NCBI GenBank assembly: GCA_005765155.1
Contig: VCCP01000008.1
Location: 186,001 to 250,000, forward strand
Direction of reading: 5' to 3'
Length of the DNA stretch: 64,000 bases
From: Zelopaecilomyces penicillatus
Lineage: Eukaryota > Ascomycota > Sordariomycetes > Hypocreales > Pseudodiploosporaceae
Part shown: positions 51,793 through 63,600 of the stretch, piece after piece
Layout: each line of letters begins with the position of its first letter
Numbering within the stretch: position 1 is the stretch's first letter
Translations under genes and position numbers: made by a program
Notes under the pieces: model-generated
Told to the model about the DNA's origin: nothing
Database searches by the model: none
The model's input: only the letters and a program-made list of their open reading frames with translations

Positions 51793-52768
51793 CCTGAACT
51801 GAGAGACGTGACGGGCAAACAGCCCCTAAGAGGTTGGTGACCAGCAAAGTGATTAAGAATAGACCGAATCTGGAGCATGCATTTCCATTTGAGTTGGAGA
51901 ATGGTATGTCAGGTATCTGAGCAGTTGGGATGTGCTCTTGACTCTTGCCACTTCGCGCACAATATGTGGGTTGACTGGTTGGCCCATCACGACAGGTGAC
52001 CACCACTGACGACTGGTGCCACGGGCGATGCGGGGCCATCAACAGACCACCCCCCTAGTACATGTACAAGGGCAGGTACAGCGAGGGTCGCGCAACCAGA
52101 TAGTGCGGTACGAATCCTCGCCTGGGTTGCTTCGTTGTTAAATCAAGTGGTAATTGCCAAAGTCTGCAACCATAGTACGGTGTGATGGCTTGGGTGCGAC
52201 CAAGGGAGATGTCCCCTGAAAATCTAGAAAAATGTATGTATCTGAGGGGCTTAGGCACCGCACCCTGACTGCTAAGTACAAAAATGTTCTCATGTCGTGG
52301 GCTATGTGGAAGGGATCTGGTAAGTTTGCCTAGGATGTACCCTTCCACTTTTTCTAATTACTAGGTAGTACCTCAAGGTATACTTTATGTGCCAGCATTG
52401 GGACTGGCAGGCGTAATAATTACCTGCTGCCTGGTATTGGCCTGAGATGAAGCTTTCACATTCACCAACATCCCGCCACTTCCCCACAATGCACGCCTGT
52501 GGAGTCAGGCCGCTTAGCCTCCCCAGCTGGAACTTGGAACCCCTCCTCGCCTAAAGCAAACCCCTCCACTGCCGGTACTCATTCACACATCCCTCTCCTA
52601 GGTAATTTATTCGTAATATTTTCTTTGGAGAACAGCCTTACCGCACAAGCCTGCCTCCAAAAGAAGACATACCGACAACCTGGCGATAGGGAGAACGTGC
52701 CAACGACGGACGAGTGGAAAGCAACGGGGTGAAGGACACCAAGTTTTCAGCAGTGAATATCGCCTAAC
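51793..52768. promoter_or_regulatory. Shared upstream region of septin-like gene and PHO85
   Basis: About 980 bp between divergent start codons. A 77-codon plus-strand frame ending at 52732 begins at GTG and has no internal ATG, so it is not a convincing upstream ORF. No other feature recognised. Confidence 0.5.
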
Positions 52769-53827
52769 ATGGATGGTAAAAGGCATCCCAGCTCCTTTCA
52801 GCAACTAGAAAAGCTTGGCGAGGGCACCTATGCAACAGTAAGTCCTCTGTGGCGTGTACTCCATGGACTAATAGGAGGGTGTCTATTGATTGATTCGCTT
52901 TTTCTCTAGGTATTCAAGGGTAGAAACCGCCAAACAGGCGAGCTTGTGGCTCTGAAGGAAATCCATCTGGACTCCGAGGAAGGCACACCATCAACTGCCA
53001 TTCGAGAAATCTCGCTCATGAAGGAGCTCAAACATGAAAACATTGTCGGCCTACATGATGTAATCCATACTGAGAATAAGCTTATGCTTGTCTTTGAATT
53101 CATGGATGGGGATCTCAAGAGATATATGGACACCAATGGAGAACGAGGCGCTCTAAAGCCGTCCACAATAAAGTCGTTCATGTACCAGTTGCTCAAGGGG
53201 ATCGACTTTTGCCATCAGAATCGGGTATTACACCGGGATCTCAAGCCTCAGAATCTCCTTATCAACAGTAAAGGACTGCTTAAGCTCGGCGACTTCGGGC
53301 TGGCCCGTGCCTTCGGTATTCCTGTCAATACATTTTCAAACGAAGTTGTCACATTGTGGTACCGTGCTCCGGATGTCTTGCTCGGTAGCAGGACCTATAA
53401 TACGAGCATTGATATTTGGTCAGCGGGCTGTATCATGGCCGAGATGTATACTGGCCGTCCCCTTTTCCCTGGAACTACGAATGAGGACCAGATCATCAGG
53501 ATATTTCGTATCATGGGAACTCCGACAGAACGCACCTGGTCCGGCATCACCCAACTTCCCGAGTACAAACCCACATTCCAGATGTACGCCACCCAGGATT
53601 TGCGCAACATTCTTCATGCTATTGACCCCACCGGCATTGACCTGCTGCAACGAATGCTTCAGTTGAGGCCCGAGTTACGTATAAGCGCACAAGACGCCTT
53701 ACAGCACCCCTGGTTTAATGACCTTGTTGCGCATCAGCAGCAGCACACGCAACAACAACAAGCGATACAGGCTCAGCAGAGAGCATACCAACAGACAGTA
53801 CCTGCCCAAGGTCTCGATAAATATTGA
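52769..53827 (+). CDS. PHO85: Cyclin-dependent kinase PHO85 (PhoA type)
   Basis: Exon 1 52769-52837, intron GTAAGT...CTAG (72 bp), exon 2 52910-53827; 328 residues. The intron lies within the glycine-rich loop GEGTYATV (17-24). Catalytic Lys39, the PSTAIRE helix (50-56, the cyclin-binding hallmark), HRDLKPQN (131-138), DFG (151-153) and WYRAPD are all present. As in Pho85, the activation loop reads GIPVNTFSNEVVTLWYRAPD, so a serine occupies the place of the usual activating threonine. After the kinase domain (ends about 290) comes a Gln/His-rich tail (HQQQHTQQQQ). With a Pho80-type cyclin it phosphorylates the phosphate regulator, and with other cyclins it acts in cell cycle and development; PhoA of Aspergillus nidulans links phosphorus supply to development. 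The start ATG gives MDGKRHPSSFQQLEKL, matching relatives. Intact. Confidence 0.95.
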
Positions 53828-54133
53828 ACATGTCACAATTGAGATATTGCACATCGTTCAGGCTGGGAGAAACGGTTCAATGCCGGCAACTCTTTGACTG
53901 GTAAGAGGTTGCGCCCCATTGCCTCCAGTCACAAACCCTGTCAAGAGGAAAACAAGCTTCCTATGCTGGGTCGGATGTTTTGCAGATGTCGAAATATGAC
54001 CTGAAACTACATGCGCAAAGATGCTGTAAATTGTAGGGAGGGCCAGTCTGGCATCTACTAAATAAGCAAAGCGTTTGATCGTGTCTACGGTGGGGTACAG
54101 TCAACTTGTTGACGATTATAGTAGCTCTTGAAA
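53828..54133. other. Intergenic between convergent PHO85 and TAZ1
   Basis: 306 bp holding both 3' UTRs. Nothing else seen. Confidence 0.5.
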
Positions 54134-55355
54134 TTAATGCGTATTGACGAGGCTGCCATCTACGGGGCTTTTGAATTTACGCTGTTGTGGCTCTTTAGCC
54201 CATGTTTCAGCCAGGCTGGCTGTGCCATCTTGCTCGGCCGGGAGGCCAAGTGTGTTCCTCAGCCTTAAAATCTCATCACGAACGGCCTTGGCCACACTGA
54301 TTCTCAACTGCACAGCCTCCTTATCATCTCTCAAGAGATCCGCACCGCCTTTTTCCTCGACCAACCGCTTCCAAGCCTCTCGATAATCCCCAAATACACC
54401 ATCCACGTCTGTACTTTGTCCTATGACAATCTTGACCTTATTATTTATGCGTGGAAGGAATTTGGGGAAGGCTCTATCCTCAGGCATGATGTCTTGCATG
54501 CCATGAATGAACATGGGGATAAATTCCGGTGCCGGTTCGCTCTCAAGTATCAAACGAGATATACCCCATTTGAAGTAGCGGAGACTGCTGTTTGAACTCT
54601 GATGGCAACATGCTTCTGGAAAAACGTGAACCCATGCATGTCGGTTGGAGATATAGGCAGCTGGAGCGGAGAAGGAATCTGAGCCATTAGTAGAGTAACA
54701 CATATCCGTAAATATGCTGGCGTGAGGAGGACTTGACAGGAGGTTGATAGCTTGTGTTATTGTTGGTTGGTATAACCCACCATGGGGTGAATGCCGCAGC
54801 CGGTGTGTTGGGAGGACTTGACCAAGGCTAAAGAAAGTGGATGCGAAGCTATCGCTGCTCGTTAGGAGGACTATGCTACATGAAGTATCATGATGCAACA
54901 AGAGAGACGTACCTATTTTTAAAGCAAATGTCATGAGCACCAAGCCCCCAACGGATGTTTTCAATATCCATTGCATATCGGAGGGGGAGCATGCCCCACA
55001 TAAGGGGGTCATCAACGCTGACGGAGATAGAGCATATTAGCGAGACACGCATGATTGGAATGGGAAATTGTAGAAGGCATCGTTATAATTTAGACCTATG
55101 AAGAGGGGCATCGTACACGGAAATGTGGTTACAGGCGGTCAGCAGGCCACGCTCTCGTGGCTTGGATTTTCGGCTATCCAATGTGGAGAGCAGATTATTG
55201 AGCCCTGTGATCTCAACTGTATTGAAACTGTAAAGAAAGCTCCGTGCGACCGCCCCTGCTGCGGTCATTATAGCCATTGAGGCTAACCGCCATGGCAGAC
55301 CAGGGCGTGAACAGGGAAGTGGACTCGTCATAATAGCAGGTCTTGGTGTTAACAT
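54134..55355 (-). CDS. TAZ1: Tafazzin, cardiolipin transacylase
   Basis: Exons 55355-55117, 55017-54913 and 54848-54134; 352 residues. Introns: donor GTACGA, acceptor CAG (99 bp); donor GTACGT, acceptor TAG (64 bp). Splicing rebuilds the acyltransferase motif NHISVVDDPLMWG (His77-x4-Asp82), which is broken in unspliced DNA. Further conserved segments are RYAMDIENIRWGLGAHDICFKN, HAWVHVFPE (185-193) and SLRYFKWGISRLILESE. The usual FPEG motif reads FPEA here. The N terminus has a hydrophobic stretch (MAIMTAAGAVARSFLY) that could associate with mitochondrial membranes. The first ATG (55355) is used; the second, at 55331, has a better context (A at -3) and may be the true start, shortening the protein by 8. 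Family role: acyl transfer between phospholipids that remodels cardiolipin in mitochondria. Confidence 0.92.
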
Positions 55356-55745
55356 CCGGTGAGGGGTGTTAGGAAGCGGAAAGTCTCGACCCTATTTCCT
55401 CAAGTCCTCTCAGTCATGCCGTTATATTCAGGGTTGTGTGGAGGAGGAGAATGGGCCGTTAGTTATTTTGTGTTCTGGGGACCTAGAGCATGTACTGAAA
55501 ACAAACCCAGATGACATGTACAACTCAGAACTATAACGGCAAAATGAGCTACGTGATTTTATACTGTCATCACCTTTGTGAGAAGTGATTGTTAGCCCCT
55601 AGATGCTTCGGGTAGAGAGAAAGAGTAGACTCATCAAGTCGGTGGATAGAGTGAAGAATCAGTACACAACGCACTATACCTATATATGATACGGAAAGCG
55701 GGTTATATAATATACAAGTATACAAAGATTCCTTATAAGGTTAAA
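55356..55745. promoter_or_regulatory. TAZ1 upstream region up to AT-block boundary
   Basis: About 390 bp of normal composition before a sharp change near 55740. It should hold the TAZ1 promoter, unusually close to RIP-affected, probably heterochromatic DNA. Confidence 0.5.
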
Positions 55746-56592
55746 GGAGAGTATAAGAGATATAAGTAAAGCCTTAATTAATATAGAAAAAGAGAGATTA
55801 AAAAACCAATTATATAAATAAAGCCTTAATATTAATTTATTTATATAATATTAAATATAAGCTTATATTAAAAAAGTTTAATTATATATATAATTTAATA
55901 TTTAAATACTTATTTATAAATCTTAAGTATTATAAGAAATAAATATTTTATAAAGAATAATTATTAATTTTAAATATTATTAATATTTAATAAAATAAAG
56001 AAAATAAAACATTAATATATATATATATATTATATATTATTATTTATATATAACTTTTAATATTATAAGATCTTTTTAAATAATTATTATATATAAAAAG
56101 AATATCTTTTATTTCTTTATTTAATCTATTAAATCTAATTATTTAATCTATTAAATTTAATTATTTAATTATTTAATTAAATAAAGAAAAGTTTAATTAA
56201 GAATTAAATTTAAAGATTATATAATTATATAATTATTTTATTAATATAAATCTTTTTATTAATAAAAAAATAATAAATCTTAAGTTTTTATTAATCTTTT
56301 TAATTTATTCTTTATATTTATAATATTATAAATCTATTTTATTATTTATTTTTTTAATTAATTTTTATTTTAATTTTAATTATAATATTAAAGATTTTAT
56401 ATTAATTATTTATAAATCCTACATATATTATTTAAATTTTAATTTTAAACTATAGTAAAAGTTAATTAAAAATAATATATAATTATATAATTTTTATAAT
56501 ATTTAAAGAATAATATAAAATAATAAATATATATAAGTATAAAATATAAGATTAAAATAAAATAAAAAAAGCTATAAAATAATAATAATATA
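55746..56592. other. RIP-affected AT-rich DNA, unassigned
   Basis: About 850 bp of AT-rich DNA with no readable motif. Around 55766-55805 there is weak similarity to the end of repeat X (CTTAATTAATATAGAAAAAGAGA), too short to assign. Confidence 0.5.
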
Positions 56593-56980
56593 TATTAAAA
56601 TAAGTGGGTTTTTAATATAATAGCCTGATCTGTTATAATCTAACAGCTGGACCTGCTATAGCCTAGCAGCCTAACCTGCTATTATCTTATAGCCAGACCT
56701 GCTATTATATAGCAGCTTTACCTGCTATAAGACCTGATATAAGATCTAAGGTGCTTGGGCGGCCCGACCTGCCAGACTGGGCTAGAATAGAAAATAAGGG
56801 CTTATCCCTTAAAATCCTTTCTTTTTTTATATTTAAAATATCTAATAATTCTAAATAAATATTATTTAGATTTCTAAAATTATTTTAAATTATTTTAATA
56901 TTTTTTTTTAAATATATAAAGAAGCTAGATTTTTAATTAAATTTTATATTCTTTTTTTTAATAATATATCTATTAATATA
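56593..56980 (+). repeat. Truncated copia LTR (long subtype)
   Basis: Starts TATTAAAATAAGTGGG and follows the long LTR subtype for roughly 370-390 bp, including the AGCAG...CTGCT motif array. It then loses similarity before the expected GCAAATT...AATA terminus. The middle keeps a GC-rich island (GTGCTTGGGCGGCCCGACC near 56753) not seen in other copies. The end is approximate. Confidence 0.7.
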
Positions 56981-59900
56981 ATCTTTATATAAAGCCTTTA
57001 AATAATTAATTAAAAGTAAAGCTTTTAATTAGCTTAAAAATCCTTAGAATATTTAAAAATTTAAGATAATTTCTTAATATTAAAATTCCTTAATATTTAT
57101 ATTATAATTTATATCTTTTATAAATATTAAAAAATTATCCTTTATTAATCTTTATAAAAACCTATTTCTTTATCTTTAAAGTTTTATAAGCTATTATTAT
57201 TAATTATAAATACTCTTTTATATTAAAAAGCTTATTTCTCTATATTAGATTATCCTTAAATTTAATATAAATTATTTAATAATTAATTAAATAATATACT
57301 TATTCTAAAAGGTAATCCCTTTTCTTAATATATAAGCTAGCTATAAAGCCTTAATAATAAAAAAGATAATATTTTTATTATTTTTATTTATTATTTATAA
57401 TTTAATAGCTGTTTTATTATAAAGCTTTAGATTATAAATATTATAAATAATCTTTAAAGATAATAAAATTATAAAATCTAAGATATTTTAAAAAACTAAT
57501 ATATAAACTAGATAAAAGATTATTTAAAGCTAAAGATATTTTATTATCTAGGTTTAATATATTTAATAATATAAAAGAAAAAGATTATATTTATATATAT
57601 ATATATTAATTATAGCTATTATTTAGAATTTATTATCTTTTCTCTTTATAAAGTTATTTCTTTTTAAAAATAAAATTATATCTAGTTTATTAATATAGTT
57701 TTAATAGACCTAGATTTAATATAAAATAACTTTAATATAGCTATAAGCTTTTTAAATAATATTAATCTTATATAAATATAAAATATTTTTAATTAATATA
57801 TTTTTAATTAATATATTTTTTTAATAATCTTTTTTATATATTTTAAAAAGATTTTAAAGATATTAATAAAAGTCTTTTTTATATATTTTTTTAATTTCCT
57901 TTTCTATTAATTTAAATACTTTTTAATATACTTTATTACCTTTAATAAAATATTATATATAAAAGCTATTAAAAAATCCTATAAATCTTTTAAAGACTTT
58001 AATTTTTATAATCTTAAATTATTTTTTAAATACCTTAAAAAGATTATTCTTAAATATTAAATTAATATTATTAAAATATAAAATAAATATAAATATAAAA
58101 TCTAATTTAATTATTTTTATAAATATATTTAAATTATAATTATTAAATTAATATATATATAATAATTTAAAGTTCTTAATTTAAATAATAAAGAATTAAT
58201 AATTTTTATTAATATAATAAATATTATAAATAATTTTATCTTTTTTTAGTTTATATTTAAGATTTTTTTAATAAAAAGCTAGATAAAGATTAATATTAAT
58301 AAAATTATATACTTTATTAGATTTAAATTAGGGTTTAATAATATAAAGATTATATTTAATTAATTTTATTATTTTAATTATTAATCTTAAAAGGTATTTT
58401 TTATTATATAATACTTTAATCTTAGCCTTAAAAAATAGTTTAATTATAATAAATAATTTTAAGAAATTAATTAATTTTATATATTAATCTTAAAGCCTTT
58501 AATTTAATAATTAAAATTAAAAAAGATTTATTATCTTTTAATTATTAATAATATTATAGATTATATTATAATATAGTTTATTAAATATTATATTTTATTT
58601 AATATTATTATTATAATTTGTTTTTCTTATTTAATATATATTTTATAGCCTTTAAATATTAATATTTTTAATTCTTTAAAAATAATATATTAAAAAGCCT
58701 TTTAAGAATTCTTTTTTAAAAATAATCTTATATTTTTATATTTTAATTTTTTCTTTTCTTTTTAATCTATTTATAATACAGGGTTTATAATCTATAATAT
58801 TAAAAATAACTTTAAAAAATAAGGCTTTTTTTATTAATAGATAAATTAATAATAAAATAACATTTTAATAGATAATATTATAAATAATAGATAATAAATC
58901 TAGCTTATATCTTATTATTATTAAAAAAATATTTTTAGATAATTATAAATACTTTTTAATATATATATATATATATATTATTTTAATTAATTAAGCTTAT
59001 TAATCTATAAAGATTTTTATTAAATAATTTATATAATTATAAAGGCTTTTATATTTAAAATATATATTAATAATTTTATTATTAATTATATAAAGTATAT
59101 TAATAAATTAATAAATAAAAGAAAGCTAAAGAAATTAATAAGATTATTAAAATAGTTTATTATATATTTAAGCCTTTATAATATCTATTAATAAGATTAA
59201 ATAAATTAAAAAAAGAACTTAAAAAAAGAATAATAATATTAGCTATTAATAATATATAAAGCTTTTTATTAATATTTTAATAAAGGAAAAACAATATATA
59301 TAATAATATATTATACCTAAGGTTAATTAAATAATCTAGAATAATTATATATATTTAAGTATAAATATAAAACTTAAAATAATTAAGAAAAGCTATAAAG
59401 TTATAATAAATAGGGGTAGATTTAAAGGATTAATTAATTATCTTATTCTTAATCTAAGAATTAATTAAAAAATATCTAATTAATTATTAGGAATTACTTA
59501 GGATTTTTAAGAAAATAAAAAGAAAGCTTTAAATTTAATAATAATACCTATAATCTAGATATACCCTATCTATTTATATAGCTTAGCCCTTTAAAGCTAT
59601 AATTAATATAGTTATCCCTTAATTATCTTTAATAAAAAGGGGTATATTTAATTTATTTATTAAAATATATAAAAAGCTTAAAAATATAATAATAATAAAT
59701 AAAAAAAATAATTTATTTAAATTAATAAAAAGGATTTAATCTTAAAAAAGTAATTTAAAAATATATATAAAGATTAAAAATATCTTTTATTTAAATATTA
59801 AGATAAAGCTATATATAAGCTTTTAAATTTAAAAGAAAATAGCTTTTTAATTAATATAAAATATATATTAAGGATTTAAAAAGCTTTTAATTATATTTTT

Positions 59901-60276
59901 AAATAATTAAAGATTCTTAATAATATATTAATTATCTTATAAAGAATAAGAAATAATAGCTCTATTAATTTTAATATAAGCTCTTTTAAAAATAAAAATA
60001 ATAAGAATAAGAATAATATTAATTTATTAGAATATATATAAGAAACTATATAAAATATATAATAATTAATATTATTATTATTTTATATAATATTATATAA
60101 TAAAAAGCCTTATAACTTAGCTTAATATACTATATAAAGATATAGAAATAACTAATAAACAATATAGAAAAATAATAACAATTAAGCTTATTAAATAGCT
60201 TTAAATAGCCTTTTTTTATAGGGTTTAAATAATTATAAAAATAATATATTATAATATTATTAAATTATATCTTTAT
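56981..60276. other. RIP-degraded DNA, unidentified repeat
   Basis: About 3.3 kb of AT-rich DNA with stops in all frames. It presumably derives from a transposon because RIP targets duplications. I could not read RT, integrase or transposase motifs on either strand, nor match it to the other elements in the window. Confidence 0.5.
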
Positions 60277-60697
60277 TATAATATTTAATAAATTCTTAAA
60301 AGATAAATTTAATAAAAAGGGTTTATATTAATAGATAAATTAGGATATTCTAAATAATATAGTTTATTATATTAATAATAGATATAAAGTATTATAATTA
60401 AGGGTTAAGTATTAATATAATAAATAATAATAAATAATATAATAAAATTAAATATATATTAATAATTAATTAAAACTAAATTAAAGGAACAAAAATTAAA
60501 GGTATATATATATATTATAGATTATAATTTAAGCTATAATCCTTATTATTAAATTATACTTAAAATTATAAGCCTGTTTATTAAATTATTTTTAAAAGTA
60601 ATTCTAAGCCTAGAATTATTTTTAGAATTATGATCTAATTCTATATAATTTTAGATCTCTAATATATATTTAATAATATTATATAATTATATAATTA
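60277..60697 (-). repeat. Gypsy-family LTR, truncated
   Basis: Aligns with the two LTRs of the gypsy element at 304-7852 from the same terminal base (TATAATATTTAAT) over about 420 bp, but lacks the last 40 bp or so present in both. The break coincides with the start of repeat X, so X probably inserted into, or recombined at, this LTR. Confidence 0.75.
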
Positions 60698-60698
60698 A

Positions 60699-63600
60699 TA
60701 TAATAAGCTGGCCTTATAGTTATTATAAGTAAGTATTCAGAATAATATTAATAAACTTAAAAAGAGAGAGAAGTATTTATTTTAATTTTCTTCTTATATT
60801 AATAAGGTCTGGTTTAAGCTTATCTTATCTTTATATTTAAGGCTTAAGCTTTTAAGCCTAAGCCTATAATATATTATTTTTCCTTTAATAAATTTTTTTA
60901 GTCTTATTTAATTATTAAATAATAAGGGTATAGGATAGGTATAATATATATTATTCTAATAATTTAATAAAATATTCCCTGCTTTCTTTAGGTTATTATT
61001 TTATATATTTATATATTTTTATTTATTTTCTTTATTAAAAGTATTATTAATTTAAGTGATTTCTTTTATATTTTTTTTCTGGATCCTATTTTTTCTCTTA
61101 TATATAATAATAAGATATCTAGATTTTTATTATCTTTTTCTTTATTAATAATAAAGATAATAAGTATTATATTCTTATAATCTAAGGATAATAATCCTTT
61201 TAATCCTTTTCTAAATTATAATATATTTAATATAAGTATAGATTTAAATGATATAGCTTTTATAAATATATATTATATTTTTTATTTAATTCTTAATTAA
61301 TTATATATAGTCTCTCTTTAAAAAGAAAAAGAAATAAACTATTAATAATTATATTATTCTAAATAACTTTAATAAGGAATTAATTATATTTCTTAAAAAA
61401 ATTAAATTAATTTATCTTTTTTATATTAAATAATTATATATAAATAACTATAAAAACTATAATCTTTTTTAATTATATTTATATATTATATTATAAGATA
61501 TATTCTTTTTATAATTATAAAGATTATCTTTTATTAAATAATAATATACTTTATAATATATTTATAGTATTATATATTTATATAATATATAATAATTATA
61601 TTATAATTAAAGTAATTTTTAAGGCTTTTAATATTATAATTAAATAAGCTATTTTTATTTAAGAATAATAAGCTTAGATAAAGGCTTAAATATATATTTT
61701 AAAGATTATTAAGATAAAATCTATAATATTTATAAATACTTATAAATATATAGTTATTCTCTCTTTTATTCTTATTCTAGGTATTATTAATACCTTTATT
61801 TTATTATAATAATCCTATAATATTAATTCTTTAATTTTTAGGGATTCTAATATATTTTTAAGCTAAGATATCTTAATTATTATATTTTATTATAATAGCC
61901 TTATTATACTTTTATTTAGGTTTAATTTATATTATTTTATATAGTAATAAAATAAGATATATACTTTAATCTTTTATATTTATTTAAATCCTTTTTAAAT
62001 ATATAGTATTTAAAATAGTTTTTATTAATCTTAGGATAGGATTATTAATTAAAGTAAAAGATATAATCTATATATAAAAGAGAGATATAAGTATAATAAT
62101 AAATAAAATAATAAGAAATAAATTAAGCCTTAATTTAATTTTAAAAGAATTTTAATTATTATATAATTATTATTATTAATCTCTTCTTTACTTTTATAAT
62201 AGCTATAAATAATATTAATAATACTAGCTTTATTATATTATTTATAGCTTTTATATTATTTAAGGTATATTTATAAAGTACTTTTATATTCTTAATATAT
62301 CTCTTATATAAGTTCTTAATAAGAATAAATCTCTTTTATTTTAAAATATATTAGTTTTAGGGTATTATACTATTATTTATTAATATATATTTTATTAGGC
62401 TTTTTATATATAATATTTACTATTAATTATTTAATAATAATAATATCTTTTTATTTAATTTATTTTAAAAATACTTTTAATATATAAATAATAATAATTA
62501 AAATAAGATAGAATTAAAATTAAAGTATTAGATAAAGAAGAATATTTAATAGGCTTAAAGTAGGCCTAATATATTATTAGGTTTTACTTTTAAATAATAA
62601 TAAAGGGTATAAATACTTACTTTTATTTTTATTATTATAGATATATAGTATTTTATAATAATACCTTAATTTAATATTATTATAATATAAAATTATTAAA
62701 GTAATAGATATTATTTTATTTTATTTTAAAATTATTTGAAGCTTATAATTATTTTATATTCTTTAATAGTTTTTATATAAGATTATCCTAATCTTTTTAT
62801 TTTATAAATATTTATTATTTTTAGCCTTTTCTTTATTTATTTTTTATTATTAAAATACTTTTTATTTTCTATTCTTATATAATATTTTTATTATTATTAT
62901 TTAATATTTAAAAGAGGCTTAATCTATTATTTATTATCTATTAAAATAAAAATAGATTATTTAATATTTATTTTATTAGATTAATATAAAAGATTAAATA
63001 GATTCTTTTAATATATTTAATATAATTATTAAAGGTATAGGAATAATAATTACCTTATATTTAATATATAACTAGTTTAGGTTTTAATTTAAGTAATTTA
63101 TCTTAATATTATATAAAGAGAGCTATATATTATCTTTAAGAAAGAAGTATTTTATTAAATATTAAGAATTATTTATAGCCTTTTAGGTTTATTATTATAT
63201 ATAAATAATAATTATTTATATAAAATTAGCTTTAGATTAAAGATAATTAAGAAATATAATTATTTATCTTTTTAATAATATTTTATTTTTATTTAAATAT
63301 AGTTTTTATTATATTAAATTAATCTTAAATCTATTTAATAGTTTATTTAAGCTTATATTAATTATTAAGGATTTCTTATTATTAAATATTAATTAATAGG
63401 TTAAAAGATAATTAATTTAATTAAATTATAAGAAATATATAATTATTTAAAAAATAGCTTAGATTTTTTAATTTATATATTTTATATTACTATTTATTTA
63501 TAAATAATATATAATAGATAAGAGTTATATTATATTAATTAATTTATATAATATAATTTAAAAATAATTTAATTAGTTTAAATTTTTATTTATAATAATC

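Noticed and set aside
52499..52732. Possible upstream ORF before PHO85
   Set aside because: Starts at GTG and has no internal ATG, so not a credible uORF.
32640..55745. tRNA or rRNA genes in the islands
   Set aside because: No paired A-box/B-box pattern seen; a GGTTCGAGT-like string at about 45269 lies inside a PAP1 exon.
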